Below, one piece after another: positions 1-9,600 of a stretch of 64,000 nucleotides of DNA (position 1 is its first letter; the number at the start of each line of letters is the position of its first letter). The notes under the pieces were generated by a model. The model had not been told where the DNA came from. It was given only the letters and a program-made list of their open reading frames with translations, and did not search any database. The stretch is from Glycocaulis sp. (GTDB lineage: Bacteria > Pseudomonadota > Alphaproteobacteria > Caulobacterales > Maricaulaceae), in contig JAIUMI010000001.1 in assembly GCA_022565665.1 (NCBI GenBank), positions 62,001-126,000 of the forward strand. Reading direction: 5' to 3'. Position numbers and translations under genes: made by a program.

Positions 1-947
1 CTCATGCCGGCCTTCTTCAGCGCCTTGCGCGCGGAAGGGGCCGGGCCGGTCAGCATGATGGTCGGCTCAGAACCGATCGAGGCCATGGAACGGATGCGCG
101 CGCGGGGTTTGAGCCCCAGCTTCTCGCCCATCTCCTTGGTGCCGATCAGCACGGCAGCCGCACCGTCCACGATGCCCGACGAATTGCCCGCATGGTGGAC
201 GAAGTTGATCTTCTCCACGTCCGGGTAGCGCTGGATTGCTACGTTATCGAGGCCCACAAAGGCCGCGAGATCACGGAATGCGGGCTTCAGGCTCGCCAGT
301 GACTGCATGTCGGTTTCGGGGCGCATATACTCGTCATGGTCCAGCTGGGTCAGGCCGAGCTGGTTTTTCACCGGCACGACCGATTTCTTGAACCGGCCTT
401 CATCCCACGCCTTCTTGGCGCGCTTCTGGCTCTCCACCGCATAGGCGTCCACGTCATCGCGCGAATAGCCATATTTGGAGGCGATCAGGTCGGCTGAAAT
501 GCCCTGCGGTACGAAATAATGGTCAAACGCCATTTCCGGATCCACGACCATCGCGCCGCCATCAGAACCCATCGGCACGCGGCTCATGGCTTCCACACCG
601 CCGCCAATGGCCATGTCGGCCTCGCCGGACATGACTTTCGCGGCAGCCAGATTCACCGCCTCAAGGCCGGAGGCGCAGAAGCGGTTCACCTGAAAGCCGG
701 ATGCCGTCTCGGCATAATTGGCGTTCAGCGCCGCCGCGCGGGCGATGTTCGCGCCCTGCTCGCCTACCGGCGAGACGCAGCCCAGGATCACGTCATCGAC
801 GAGGCTGGTGTCGAGATTATTGCGCTCGCGGATGGCCTGAAGCTGCTGGGTGGCCAGCTGCAGGGCGGTAATCTCGTGCAGCGTGCCATTCTTCTTGCCC
901 TTGCCCCGCGGTGTGCGGGTAGCGTCATAAATATAGGCGTCGGTCAT
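1..947 (-). CDS. Acetyl-CoA C-acyltransferase (thiolase), 3' end cut by window
   Basis: Translating the minus strand from the ATG at 947 gives 315 residues without a stop. The protein begins [19 protein letters not shown], a typical thiolase start, and carries the nucleophilic cysteine near residue 91 in [13 protein letters not shown] second thiolase block, [15 protein letters not shown], follows. The C-terminal GHP and CxGxG motifs lie beyond the window edge. It probably cleaves 3-ketoacyl-CoA in the last step of beta-oxidation or branched-chain acid breakdown. It lies 39 bases behind an acyl-CoA dehydrogenase on the same strand, so it is likely co-transcribed. Whether it is a FadA, FadI or AtoB/PhaA type cannot be settled from this fragment. 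Confidence 0.93.
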   Translation of the reverse strand, partial: MTDAYIYDATRTPRGKGKKNGTLHEITALQLATQQLQAIRERNNLDTSLVDDVILGCVSPVGEQGANIARAAALNANYAETASGFQVNRFCASGLEAVNLAAAKVMSGEADMAIGGGVEAMSRVPMGSDGGAMVVDPEMAFDHYFVPQGISADLIASKYGYSRDDVDAYAVESQKRAKKAWDEGRFKKSVVPVKNQLGLTQLDHDEYMRPETDMQSLASLKPAFRDLAAFVGLDNVAIQRYPDVEKINFVHHAGNSSGIVDGAAAVLIGTKEMGEKLGLKPRARIRSMASIGSEPTIMLTGPAPSARKALKKAGM

Positions 948-986
948 GGGGGTCTTCCTCCCGTCTGGGGTGTTCTTGATCAGGCC

Positions 987-2159
987 TTAAAGCGTCCGTG
1001 AAATCAGCAGCTTCATGATCTCGTTGGTGCCGCCATAGATGCGTTGCACGCGCGCATCGCGCCACATGCGGGCAATCGGGTACTCATTCATGAAGCCGTA
1101 GCCGCCATGCAGCTGCACGCATTCGTCGATCAGCTCGCACTGGATATCGGTGACCCAGTACTTCGCCATCGAGGCGGTCGAGGCATCAAGCTTGCCCTGA
1201 ATGAGCAGGTCCGAGCAGTGCTGGCAGAACACCTCGGCGATGGTCGCCTTGGTTTTCAGCTCGGCGAGCTTGAACTGGGTATTCTGGAACTCGATGATGG
1301 ATTTGCCAAACGCCTTGCGTTCCTTGACATAGGCAATCGTCTCGGCCAGCGCGCGCTTCATCATGCCCACGCCCTGCACCGCGATCTGCAGGCGCTCCTG
1401 CGGCAGCTGCTCCATCAGGTGGATGAAGCCCATGCCCTCGCTCTCACCGAGCAGCGCGTCGGCCGGTACCCACATGTCTTCAAAGAACAGCTCCGCGGTG
1501 TCCTGCGCTTTCAGGCCCACCTTGTCGAGATTGCGCCCGCGCCGGAAGCCTTCCAGCCCGTCAGTCTCGACGAGGAAGAGCGAAGTGCCCTTCGCGCCAG
1601 CCTTCGGATCGGTCTTGGCCACGACGACGATGAAATTGGCCGTGCCGCCATTGGTGATGAAGGTCTTCGAGCCGTTGATGCGATAGCCATTGCCATCCTT
1701 GACGGCGGTGGTTTTCACACCCTGCAGGTCGGAGCCTGCGCCCGGCTCGGTCATGGCGATGGCGCCGACATACTCACCGGAGATGAGCTTGGGGAGCAGC
1801 TTCTCTTTCTGTTCCTTGGTGCCGTAATGCCAGACATAGGGCGCGACGATGGAGTTGTGCAAAGAGGCACCCCAGCCATCGACGCCAAGCTCGGCCACGG
1901 CCATGTGGAACACATAGTCATGGCGCCAGTCACCGCCCGCACCGCCAAACTCTTCAGGCGCCGCCGGGCAGAGCAGACCGGCTTCACCGGCCTTGTTCCA
2001 GATTTCCCGGTCGACCGCGCCTTCCTTCTCCCAGCGCTCGCCGTGGGGCAGGCATTCCTTCTCGATGAAGCCCCGGACGGCGTGATCGAACATGTTCACG
2101 TCTTCCTGGTCGAGCCAGGCAGGTTTCGGATTGGCAAGGATGGTGGAGGCGGCGGACAT
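987..2159 (-). CDS. Acyl-CoA dehydrogenase, LCAD/IVD-like (390 aa)
   Basis: A full-length FAD-dependent acyl-CoA dehydrogenase that oxidises acyl-CoA to the 2-enoyl form. [12 protein letters not shown] near residue 136 is the family's FAD/substrate signature. The C-terminal motif reads IYGGTNEIM, with glycine where medium- and short-chain enzymes have the catalytic glutamate (YEGT). As in long-chain and isovaleryl-CoA dehydrogenases, the base is therefore more likely Glu255 in LPQERLQIA; this is inferred from family knowledge. The gene lies 26 bases after the larger dehydrogenase and ahead of the thiolase, in an apparent acyl-CoA degradation operon. Confidence 0.93.
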   Translation of the reverse strand: MSAASTILANPKPAWLDQEDVNMFDHAVRGFIEKECLPHGERWEKEGAVDREIWNKAGEAGLLCPAAPEEFGGAGGDWRHDYVFHMAVAELGVDGWGASLHNSIVAPYVWHYGTKEQKEKLLPKLISGEYVGAIAMTEPGAGSDLQGVKTTAVKDGNGYRINGSKTFITNGGTANFIVVVAKTDPKAGAKGTSLFLVETDGLEGFRRGRNLDKVGLKAQDTAELFFEDMWVPADALLGESEGMGFIHLMEQLPQERLQIAVQGVGMMKRALAETIAYVKERKAFGKSIIEFQNTQFKLAELKTKATIAEVFCQHCSDLLIQGKLDASTASMAKYWVTDIQCELIDECVQLHGGYGFMNEYPIARMWRDARVQRIYGGTNEIMKLLISRTL

Positions 2160-2185
2160 GGAAGATGCTCCTGTAGGCGTTTGGA

Positions 2186-3976
2186 TCAGAATTGTTCGGC
2201 GGTCAGCGCCATCATGGTCTCGGCGCCGGCCTCGACCTTGGCCAGATGCGCATCGGCATCGGGCAGCCAGCGGGCAAGGAAATAGCGCCCCGTGGCCAGC
2301 TTGCCGGCATAGATCGGGTCATTAGAGCCTTCGGCGATCTTTTCCAGCGAGGCTTTGGCCATCTTGGCCCACATCCAGGCAAAGCAGGTCAGGCCGAACA
2401 GGTGCAGATAGTCGGTCGAAGCGGCACCGGCATTGTCGAAATTCTCCAGCCCTTTCTCGACCAGCCAGTTGGTGGCCTTTTGCAGTTTGGACTTGGTGGC
2501 CGCGAGGCCGTCCAGGAAGGGATCCAGCTCGGCATTGCCCTTGTTGTCAGCCACGAAGCTGTCCAGCTCCGCAAAGAAGGTGTTGATCGGACGCATGCCG
2601 TTCATGGCTAGCTTGCGGCCCACCAGATCGAGCGCCTGCACGCCGTTCGTGCCCTCATAGATGAGGGTGATGCGCGCATCGCGCAGCAGCTGCTCGATGC
2701 CCCATTCGCGGGTAAAGCCCGACCCGCCATGGATCTGCAGGCCCTTGGAGACGCTGTCATAGCCCTTGTCGGTGAGATAGGCCTTCACGATGGGGGTCAG
2801 CAGCGCCATGTAGTCGCCCGACTTGGTACGGGTTTCCTCATCCGCCCCCTTGTGTTCCAGATCGCCCTGCAGCGCCGTCCACAGCGTGAAGGCACGGCCC
2901 GCTTCCACGAACACTTTCTGGTCCATCAGCATGCGGCGCACATCCGGGTGCACGATGATCGGATCAGCCGGACCCTCGGGGTTTTTCGGGCCCGTCAGCG
3001 AGCGGCCCTGCAGGCGGTCTTTGGCAAAGGCCAGCGAGTACTGATAGGCGGTTTCGGCGAGCGCGAGACCCTGCAGGCCGACGCCAAGGCGCGCCTCGTT
3101 CATCATCACGAACATGATGCGCAGGCCCTTGTTCTCCTCGCCCACGAGCCAGCCCGTCGCGTCATCATAATTCATCACGCAGGTGGCATTGCCGTGAATG
3201 CCCATCTTCTCTTCAAGGCCGCCACAGCGCACGCCATTGCGCTTGCCCGGATTGCCGTTCTCGTCAGGGATGAATTTCGGCACGACGAAGAGCGAGATGC
3301 CCTTCACGCCAGCCGGCGCACCTTCCACACGGGCCAGCACCAGATGGATGATGTTCTGGCTCATCGGATGCTCACCGGCCGAGATCCAGATCTTCTGGCC
3401 CGTGATGCGATAGCTGCCATCGCCATTGGGAATGGCGCGGGTGCGCAGCATGCCAAGGTCAGTGCCGCAATGCGGCTCGGTCAGGTTCATCGTGCCCGAC
3501 CATTCCCCGGAGATCATTTTTGGCAGATAGAGCTGCTTCTGCTCGTCCGAACCGCCGACATAGAGCGCCTGGGCAGCACCACCGGTCAGACCCGGATACA
3601 TGCCGAACGCCATATTGGTGGCCGTCACCATCTCGTTGAAGGCGAGGTTGAGATAGTGAGGCAGGCCCTGTCCGCCATAAGCGGGATCAGCGGAGAGTGC
3701 GGTCCAGCCGCCCTCGGTCAGCTGGTCATAGGCTTCCTTGAAGCCGGCGGGCACCCTGACCTCGCCGTCGGGCAAAAGCTCGCAGCCTTCCTCATCGCCC
3801 ACCTTGTTGAGCGGGTAGAGCATGTTCTCGCAAAGCTTGCCGCCCTCTTCGAGAATGGCGTCCACGATATCGGGCGTGGCATCGGAAAAGCCCGGCAGAT
3901 TGCCGTATTGCTGCACGTTCAGCACATCGTTGAGGACGAAACGCTGATCACGGACAGGGGCGCGGTAGTGAGGCAT
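2186..3976 (-). CDS. Large acyl-CoA dehydrogenase with C-terminal extension (FadE/DmdC-like, 596 aa)
   Basis: Member of the roughly 600-residue acyl-CoA dehydrogenase group to which 3-methylmercaptopropionyl-CoA dehydrogenase (DmdC) and many alphaproteobacterial FadE-like enzymes belong. The ATG at 3976 (MPHYRAPVRDQRF) is chosen over an upstream in-frame start because it matches the family N-terminus and has GGGAG about 9 bases upstream. NLTEPHCGTDLG is the flavin-binding signature. IYEGTNGVQALDL keeps the usual catalytic glutamate, unlike the neighbouring 390-residue enzyme. The extra C-terminal part is normal for this group. The physiological substrate, fatty acyl or sulfur-containing acyl-CoA, cannot be read from sequence. 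Confidence 0.92.
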   Translation of the reverse strand: MPHYRAPVRDQRFVLNDVLNVQQYGNLPGFSDATPDIVDAILEEGGKLCENMLYPLNKVGDEEGCELLPDGEVRVPAGFKEAYDQLTEGGWTALSADPAYGGQGLPHYLNLAFNEMVTATNMAFGMYPGLTGGAAQALYVGGSDEQKQLYLPKMISGEWSGTMNLTEPHCGTDLGMLRTRAIPNGDGSYRITGQKIWISAGEHPMSQNIIHLVLARVEGAPAGVKGISLFVVPKFIPDENGNPGKRNGVRCGGLEEKMGIHGNATCVMNYDDATGWLVGEENKGLRIMFVMMNEARLGVGLQGLALAETAYQYSLAFAKDRLQGRSLTGPKNPEGPADPIIVHPDVRRMLMDQKVFVEAGRAFTLWTALQGDLEHKGADEETRTKSGDYMALLTPIVKAYLTDKGYDSVSKGLQIHGGSGFTREWGIEQLLRDARITLIYEGTNGVQALDLVGRKLAMNGMRPINTFFAELDSFVADNKGNAELDPFLDGLAATKSKLQKATNWLVEKGLENFDNAGAASTDYLHLFGLTCFAWMWAKMAKASLEKIAEGSNDPIYAGKLATGRYFLARWLPDADAHLAKVEAGAETMMALTAEQF

Positions 3977-4057
3977 GAGGGGTATCTCCCGGCGGTGAGG
4001 TCTTCTTGATGGGTCACGCAAGTCTGCCCGGGGGCCGGGCGCATTAAGGAAACAGGG

Positions 4058-4540
4058 CTAGTCGGGTGGTCCGACCGACCATTGGACAAGGCGGGCGGCG
4101 GCCAGCGCCTCGAAGGCGCGCGCGCGGCGTTTGATGTCTTCGGGCGGCTCGCGGTCATTGAGCCGTTCTTCCATCCACGTGCAGCCCGCTTCCAGCTCGC
4201 TTATGGCCTCATCGATGTCATCGCGCTGGCGTTTGAGATCTTCGATACGGGCGCGGAAGCGTTCTATGGAGCCTTCCAGGTGCGCACGGCTGGCGTGCTG
4301 CGTCGCCTCAAGATCAAGCATTTCCTTGATTTCGGCCAGTGAAAAACCGACGCGCTTGCCCCGCAGGATGAGGATGAGACGGGCGCGGTCCGCTGCGGTG
4401 TAGAGCCGGGTCGCCCCTTTGCGCCGGGGCGTGATCAGTCCCTGCTGTTCATAGAAGCGCAGCGCACGCGGCGTCACGCCGAACGAGGCGGCGAGATCGC
4501 GTATCGAGTACAGTGCTTCAGACGCAGCAGGGCGGGTCAT
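4058..4540 (-). CDS. MerR-family transcriptional regulator (LiuR-like)
   Basis: A 160-residue one-component regulator. The N-terminus (YSIRDLAASFGVTPRALRFY) is a MerR winged helix-turn-helix, followed by a coiled-coil dimerisation helix (ERFRARIEDLKRQRDDIDEA) and a short variable tail without an obvious metal site. I chose the ATG at 4540; a GTG at 4570 would place a palindromic operator inside the coding region. It leads the acyl-CoA dehydrogenase/thiolase genes on the same strand. That position and the operator sequence suggest a LiuR-type regulator of branched-chain amino acid or fatty-acid degradation. The specific inducer is inference. Confidence 0.85.
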   Translation of the reverse strand: MTRPAASEALYSIRDLAASFGVTPRALRFYEQQGLITPRRKGATRLYTAADRARLILILRGKRVGFSLAEIKEMLDLEATQHASRAHLEGSIERFRARIEDLKRQRDDIDEAISELEAGCTWMEERLNDREPPEDIKRRARAFEALAAARLVQWSVGPPD

Positions 4541-4559
4541 GAACACACTTTCCGTCAAG

Positions 4560-4581
4560 TTGACGTTCACGTCAACGTCAA
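4560..4581. promoter_or_regulatory. Palindromic operator upstream of the MerR regulator
   Basis: A 22-base inverted repeat with perfect 8-base arms TTGACGTT and AACGTCAA around CACGTC. It lies 19 bases upstream of the chosen start of the regulator. Its form resembles, from memory, the motif described for LiuR-type MerR regulators. Autoregulation and control of the downstream acyl-CoA genes are inferred. Confidence 0.7.
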
Positions 4582-4675
4582 TTCGGGTTAACGGCAGAGC
4601 GCCTCATCGCGGCCTTGACCGCGCCGCAATGGCGCGCTTGGGTCACGTCCGGGCGATGACAGAGGGACAGCGCAC

Positions 4676-6484
4676 ATGATTATCCTGCCGGCACTGGCTG
4701 CACTGACGCTTTACAGCGAACCCGCGCAGCCGCCCTCCCGCCTGGATCCGGACGATATCGAGGCCCTGTCGGCTTTGCTCGAAGCGCTTAGCGCAGGCGA
4801 AGACACGCCGCCGGGCGAAGCAGCTCCTGAAACCGATACGGCTGACGCGCCAGCTGCGGCGGACACACCGGAAGAAGAGACGGAGATCGAGCCAGAGGCC
4901 GAGGCGGAGGCAGCGTTGGAGGCCGAGCCTGAGACAGAGGCTGATGCTGAGTCCGAGCCGGAACCCCAACCGGAAGCCGAACTGGCGGCGGATATCGTCA
5001 TTGATGACACGCCCGCCCAGATCGAGGCGATGGGCCCGCATGTCGGCCCCGCACAGTATGAAGCGGTGCGCGGCGCGCCATTCGGCGACGGCGTCACGCT
5101 TCACTGGCGTGTTACCATCCGTCCGCTGGGCGAGGATGGCGCGCAGATGCCTGACAGCGAAGATGACATTGGCAATGGCGTACAACGCGAGCGCCGCTTC
5201 ATCGCTGGCAATGGCTGGGCGGGCGAGCTGAAGGATGACGGCCTGGTCCTGACCGACTTTGCCGCCCGGCGGCAATTGCGCGCCAGTTTCGGCAATGGCA
5301 CGCTGGTCAACACCTCGCTTTACGCCCTCGCCCGGCGCAATACCGACATCTATGTCTTCCTGTCCGAAGGCGGCCAGCGCGAGCAGATCGAGTTCGGGCC
5401 GGACACCGTGTTTGACAGGTTCTGGCTGGAAGCAGCCATGCGCGTGGCTGCTGTACCAGCCATGCTGCGCACCGAAAACCGGACAGACGAGAACGGGCAG
5501 ACGCAGATCAACTGGCGCCAGGGCGATGATGACAGGATCATCGCCAGTGCCCGCTATGGTGGATGCGATCTGCCTGAAACACCCCACACACCCTACCTGC
5601 TGGCCGGGCTGGGTTACACGCTATCCCTCCACCCGCAGATCGTCACCGCGCTGGGCGAGCAGGGCGAAATCCCTTGTGCGTTCAGCTTCATGGTGATCAG
5701 CCCGGACAGCCCGCAGGGCCGGGTTGAACACTGGTCGCTCCAATCGGCCAGCAATGACGGCGTGAATATGGAATCCCTGCTGCCGCTGGATCTGGTGCTG
5801 CCGGACGGTGAATTGCTGGACCAGGCGGTCATGGAGGTGGCGCTGGATACCGCTCTTGGCCAGCGGGGCAGCGCACCGGCCGCCCCGGAATTTCTCGGCG
5901 ACATCCAGGCGCTGCGCCGGTCTGGCGATTATGCCGGTGCCTTCCTGATGCTGGCCCAGGAGACGGCCCATTTCGGCCCCTGCCCCGCAGAGACGATCGG
6001 ATCTGAGCGGCTGGCCTGTGCGGGCGCGGGCACGCTGGTCCAGCAGGGTGTCGGAAACGCTGATCTGGAAAGGGTGCTGGAGGCGACAACGGCGGTTGAG
6101 GAAGGCGCGCACCGCGTTGCCATTGAAAATATCCGCCCCTTCGCCAGCCGCGATGACCAGCCGGGCGCCGCCGCGCGCACCATTCTCGCCAATGAGATTT
6201 TGTCCCTGTCACCGGAAGAGCGTACGCGCCTCAACGGCAATATCGATCCTGTCGCCCTGCTGGAGGAAGCCCTGATCCTCGATCCGTTTGCGCCGGATGC
6301 CTACTGGCATATCGGCCGGCGCTACATGGAAGCGGGCGCACCGGAAGCGGCATGGGTGCTGTTCGATCTGGGCAGGGCCTTGCCTGGCCGGACCGCCACG
6401 CCGCTGCTGCAACAGGCAGACCGGATGGAGCAAAATCTCAGACAGCTGGCGCCAGCCCTGTTCGGTCCGCCGTCACAACCGTGA
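4676..6484 (+). CDS. Acidic, probably exported protein of unknown function with C-terminal helical/TPR-like part
   Basis: 602 residues, no recognised family. A short hydrophobic N-terminus (MIILPALAALTLYS) could act as a signal sequence, although it lacks basic residues. Residues ~20-105 are a low-complexity acidic stretch rich in Glu, Pro and Ala (repeated EPE and EAE units). A globular middle region (~130-400) follows, then an alpha-helical C-terminus in which PDAYWHIGRRYMEAG and AAWVLFDLGRALPG look like one TPR-type repeat. A GAGGGA ribosome-binding sequence precedes the ATG. It sits directly upstream of podJ on the same strand, separated by 188 bases that contain CtrA-like sites, so co-transcription with podJ is doubtful. 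Confidence 0.75.
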   Translation: MIILPALAALTLYSEPAQPPSRLDPDDIEALSALLEALSAGEDTPPGEAAPETDTADAPAAADTPEEETEIEPEAEAEAALEAEPETEADAESEPEPQPEAELAADIVIDDTPAQIEAMGPHVGPAQYEAVRGAPFGDGVTLHWRVTIRPLGEDGAQMPDSEDDIGNGVQRERRFIAGNGWAGELKDDGLVLTDFAARRQLRASFGNGTLVNTSLYALARRNTDIYVFLSEGGQREQIEFGPDTVFDRFWLEAAMRVAAVPAMLRTENRTDENGQTQINWRQGDDDRIIASARYGGCDLPETPHTPYLLAGLGYTLSLHPQIVTALGEQGEIPCAFSFMVISPDSPQGRVEHWSLQSASNDGVNMESLLPLDLVLPDGELLDQAVMEVALDTALGQRGSAPAAPEFLGDIQALRRSGDYAGAFLMLAQETAHFGPCPAETIGSERLACAGAGTLVQQGVGNADLERVLEATTAVEEGAHRVAIENIRPFASRDDQPGAAARTILANEILSLSPEERTRLNGNIDPVALLEEALILDPFAPDAYWHIGRRYMEAGAPEAAWVLFDLGRALPGRTATPLLQQADRMEQNLRQLAPALFGPPSQP

Positions 6485-6506
6485 AGATGCCGGAATTTAA
6501 GGAAAC

Positions 6507-6522
6507 TTTACGCTGCGTTAAC
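6507..6522 (+). promoter_or_regulatory. CtrA-like box 1 upstream of podJ
   Basis: TTTA-N7-TTAAC, one mismatch from the CtrA consensus TTAA-N7-TTAAC. An overlapping TTAA-N7-TTAC is present at 6497-6511. Located in the podJ upstream region. Confidence 0.5.
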
Positions 6523-6620
6523 CGCATCGCTGGCTCTTAAGTTCCAGGCAATCGGGGGTGCAAGCCTCTTGGCGCGGCGGTTTGTTGTGGAAACACTACA
6601 TATTGGGGTCACCCATCCGG

Positions 6621-6636
6621 TTTACACAATATTAAC
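6621..6636 (+). promoter_or_regulatory. CtrA-like box 2 upstream of podJ
   Basis: Second TTTA-N7-TTAAC arrangement, 37 bases before the podJ GTG. A GANTC methylation site (GAGTC, 6675-6679) overlaps the start region. The pairing suggests cell-cycle control of podJ, as known in Caulobacter. Confidence 0.5.
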
Positions 6637-6672
6637 CGCTCCGCTACCCTCCGGTGATCGGGTCGGGAGCGC

Positions 6673-9600
6673 GTGAGTCGGATGACATCCGGGACACCAT
6701 GGAGCGTTAAAGGCATCGACCCGCGGGCGCGGGCGATAGCCAAGACGGCTGCCCGGCGCGAAGGACTTACCCTTGGCGAGTGGCTGAACCGCGTCATTCT
6801 CGATGACGGAACGCCAGGCAAGGACTGGGACGAGCATCTGGGCCGCTTTCCCGGCTTTCCGTCTGCACCCGCCGGCGATGGCGGTGACGGGGATGGCGAC
6901 CTGCAGGAGATGATCGCCCGGCTCGGCGCACGCATCGAGGCCGCGGAGGCCCGCGCGCAGCTGGCCATTTCCGGCGTTGACCAGTCGGTGAGCGGGCTTG
7001 CCCGCCGGCTGGAGCGTGTCGAGGATTCCCTCGAGGACGGCGAGGACCAGCTTACCAGCGAGTTGTCCCGCACCCGCGCTACGCACGAGGAGCTGCTGGA
7101 GCGCATCCGCAAGCTGGAACGCGCCGGCCCGGGCAGCGATGGCGGTCAGGTCCGCGCGGTCGAGACCGCCCTCGGCAAGATCGCCGCACGTCTCTACGAG
7201 ACCGAGCGCGATTTCCGCGCCGAGATTGATGGCCTGCTCGAGCGCGAGGACCGCCGCAAGGACGGATCGGAAAAAGCGATCAAGTCCCTCGCCCAGCGCA
7301 TTGAGGACGAGGAGCGCCGCGCCCGCGGCGAGGAAGCCTCGCTGAAAGAGATCGTCGAGCAGCGCGGCCGCGAGGCACGCGAAGCGCTGGACGGGCTGCA
7401 CGATAATTCGCGCGCCATGCAGCGCCGCCTCGTCGCCGCGGAGACCGCCACCCATCAGGCCGCCGAGGCGCTTGCCCGCTCGCAGGAACGTCTCGAGGCA
7501 AGGCTGGCGGAGCTGGAAACCGGATCGAAGGCGACGGTCAGCCAGGACCAGTTCCAGCGGCGCTTCGACCGGCTGGCCATGGAGCTGGCCGAGGTGATCC
7601 GCGATACCCGCCGGGAGTTTTCCGGCCAGCTGGAACAGCTGGCACGCAATGGCGGGCAGAACGGGCGCTTCGAGCAGGCCCTGCAGGCGACCGAGGCGCG
7701 CCTTGCCGCCGCCGAGACCCGGCAGGCCGACACGCTGGCGCGCATTGGCCAGGAAGTCTCGCGCCTCGCACGCGCCATCGACCGTCGTTTCTCCGAAAAC
7801 GAAGTGCGCATGGAAGAGCGCTTCCGTGAAGAAGAACGCCGCCGCTCCCATCAGCGCGACAGGGCTGATATTGAATCGCGCCTGGACGAGGTGCGCCGGG
7901 AAAGCAGCCATGCCGTCCGTCAGATCGGCGAGCAAGTGGCCCGGCTTGGCGAAAACCTCGCCGAACGCGTAAGCCAGGCCGAGCAACGCTCCGCAGCGGC
8001 GCTCGAGGCGGCGGGAGATCGTATGGCGCGGGTGGTGGAAACCCTCGACAGCAATGGCAAGGCACGCTCCGAGGACGACGTGCTGCAAGCGCGCATCGCC
8101 GCCTCCGAGGAACGTACCGCACAGCGCATTGCCGAAGCGATGGAAGGCGTCCACGAACGCCTGGATGCCGCGCGCACCGAAACGGCCGATGCCCTGTCCC
8201 CGGTCCAGCGCGCAATGACGGCGCTGGCCGAGCGTCTGGAAGCGATCGAGCAGAACAGCCTGCGCGAACCGCCCCGCCGCAACAGCTTTGCCGGGTCTGC
8301 CGAAACGCCGCGCCCGGCCCCTGCCCCCGCATCGCGCGCGGACGTCGAAAGCCCGTCTGATACCGACAGCTTCAACACGCCGCTCAAGCCCGCACCGGGC
8401 CTTCGCGACAAGGCACTGCAGGGCGAGTTCGATATCACAGGGGCGCCCGACGCCTTCGTGGTCGCGGTGGAGGACCCGCTGGGCAACGCCCAGCAGGGAG
8501 CACACGCGCAAACGGCGCAGGCCGCACCACAGGAAGATCTGTGGAGTGAAGCGCCGCAGCCGGCGCCACTGCCCGGCCCGCGTGAGCGCGCCCGCAGCGC
8601 ACAGACGCTGGGCGCCACCGCCGACGCGGAGTTTCTGGCTGCTGCCCGGCGCAAGGTCCGCATGGGCGGCTCTGATCCCGCGCGCTTTGATCCGGCCATG
8701 GCGGCTCCCAAACGGGAAGCCCCGCGCGGACGCCTGCTGCTGGCAGGGGTGAGCCTTCTGGGCTTCCTGGCGCTGGGCGCGGCCGCTGCCTTCATCATGA
8801 TGGACGGGCTGGGCCGCTCACCCGAGCCGGCACAAGCCGGTGTGTCACCGGAGGCATTGTCCAGCCTGTTTGCCGATGTGCGCACCGAGACCCCGGCGCC
8901 CGGCGCGATGCCGCCCGCCACCACTGGTGAGGAGATCATCGTGGAGAGGGCGCCGGATCCCCTGCCCGAGCCGCAGCCGGTGGCAAGCCAGGTGGCCCAA
9001 CCGGCCGAGCCCGCCGCCAGCCGTGAGCGCGAAGCCGCCGTCACGCCAGCATCCAACGGGGTGCCCGACACGCCCATCACGCTGGAAGCGGCTGCCACGG
9101 CGGGCGATCCGGTCGCGCGCTATCAGCTTGCACTCCAGCGCCTGGAAGCGGGCGACGCGCAAGGCGGCGCCACGCTGATGCGCCGCGCCGCCGAGCAGGG
9201 CGTTCCCGATGCCCAGTTCCGTTTCGGGCGCATGCTGGAGCAGGGTCAGGGCGTTACGGCCGATTCAGGCGCTGCACGTGAATGGGTTGTGCGCGCGGCC
9301 GAGGCTGGTCATCTTCGGGCCATGTACGAAGCTGGCGTGATGTATGTGAACCTCAATCCCACAACCGCCAATCAGCAGGCTGCGGCGGGCTGGTTCGAAC
9401 AGGCCGCCCTGCACGGCATGGGCGACAGTCAGTTCAATCTGGCCCTGCTGTTCGAGGAAGGCTTTGGTGTGCCGCAGAGTCCGGCTGACGCCTATGCATG
9501 GTTCCTGATTGCCGCAGCGGGCGGAGACAGTGCAGCCCAGGAGCGCGCGAGCGCCCTGCGCCGCACGCTAAGCGCGGACGAACGCGCGGCCGCCGAGGAA

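Noticed and set aside
1044..4009. Long plus-strand open frames opposite both acyl-CoA dehydrogenases
   Set aside because: Antisense shadows; the minus strand encodes full enzymes with flavin motifs.
4643..5587. 314-residue minus-strand open frame with Leu/Arg/Gly repeats
   Set aside because: It is the mirror of the acidic Glu/Pro/Ala stretch of the plus-strand gene; no ribosome-binding site or family match.
6622..8511. 629-residue minus-strand open frame opposite podJ
   Set aside because: An antisense shadow caused by high GC and codon bias in the coiled-coil region.
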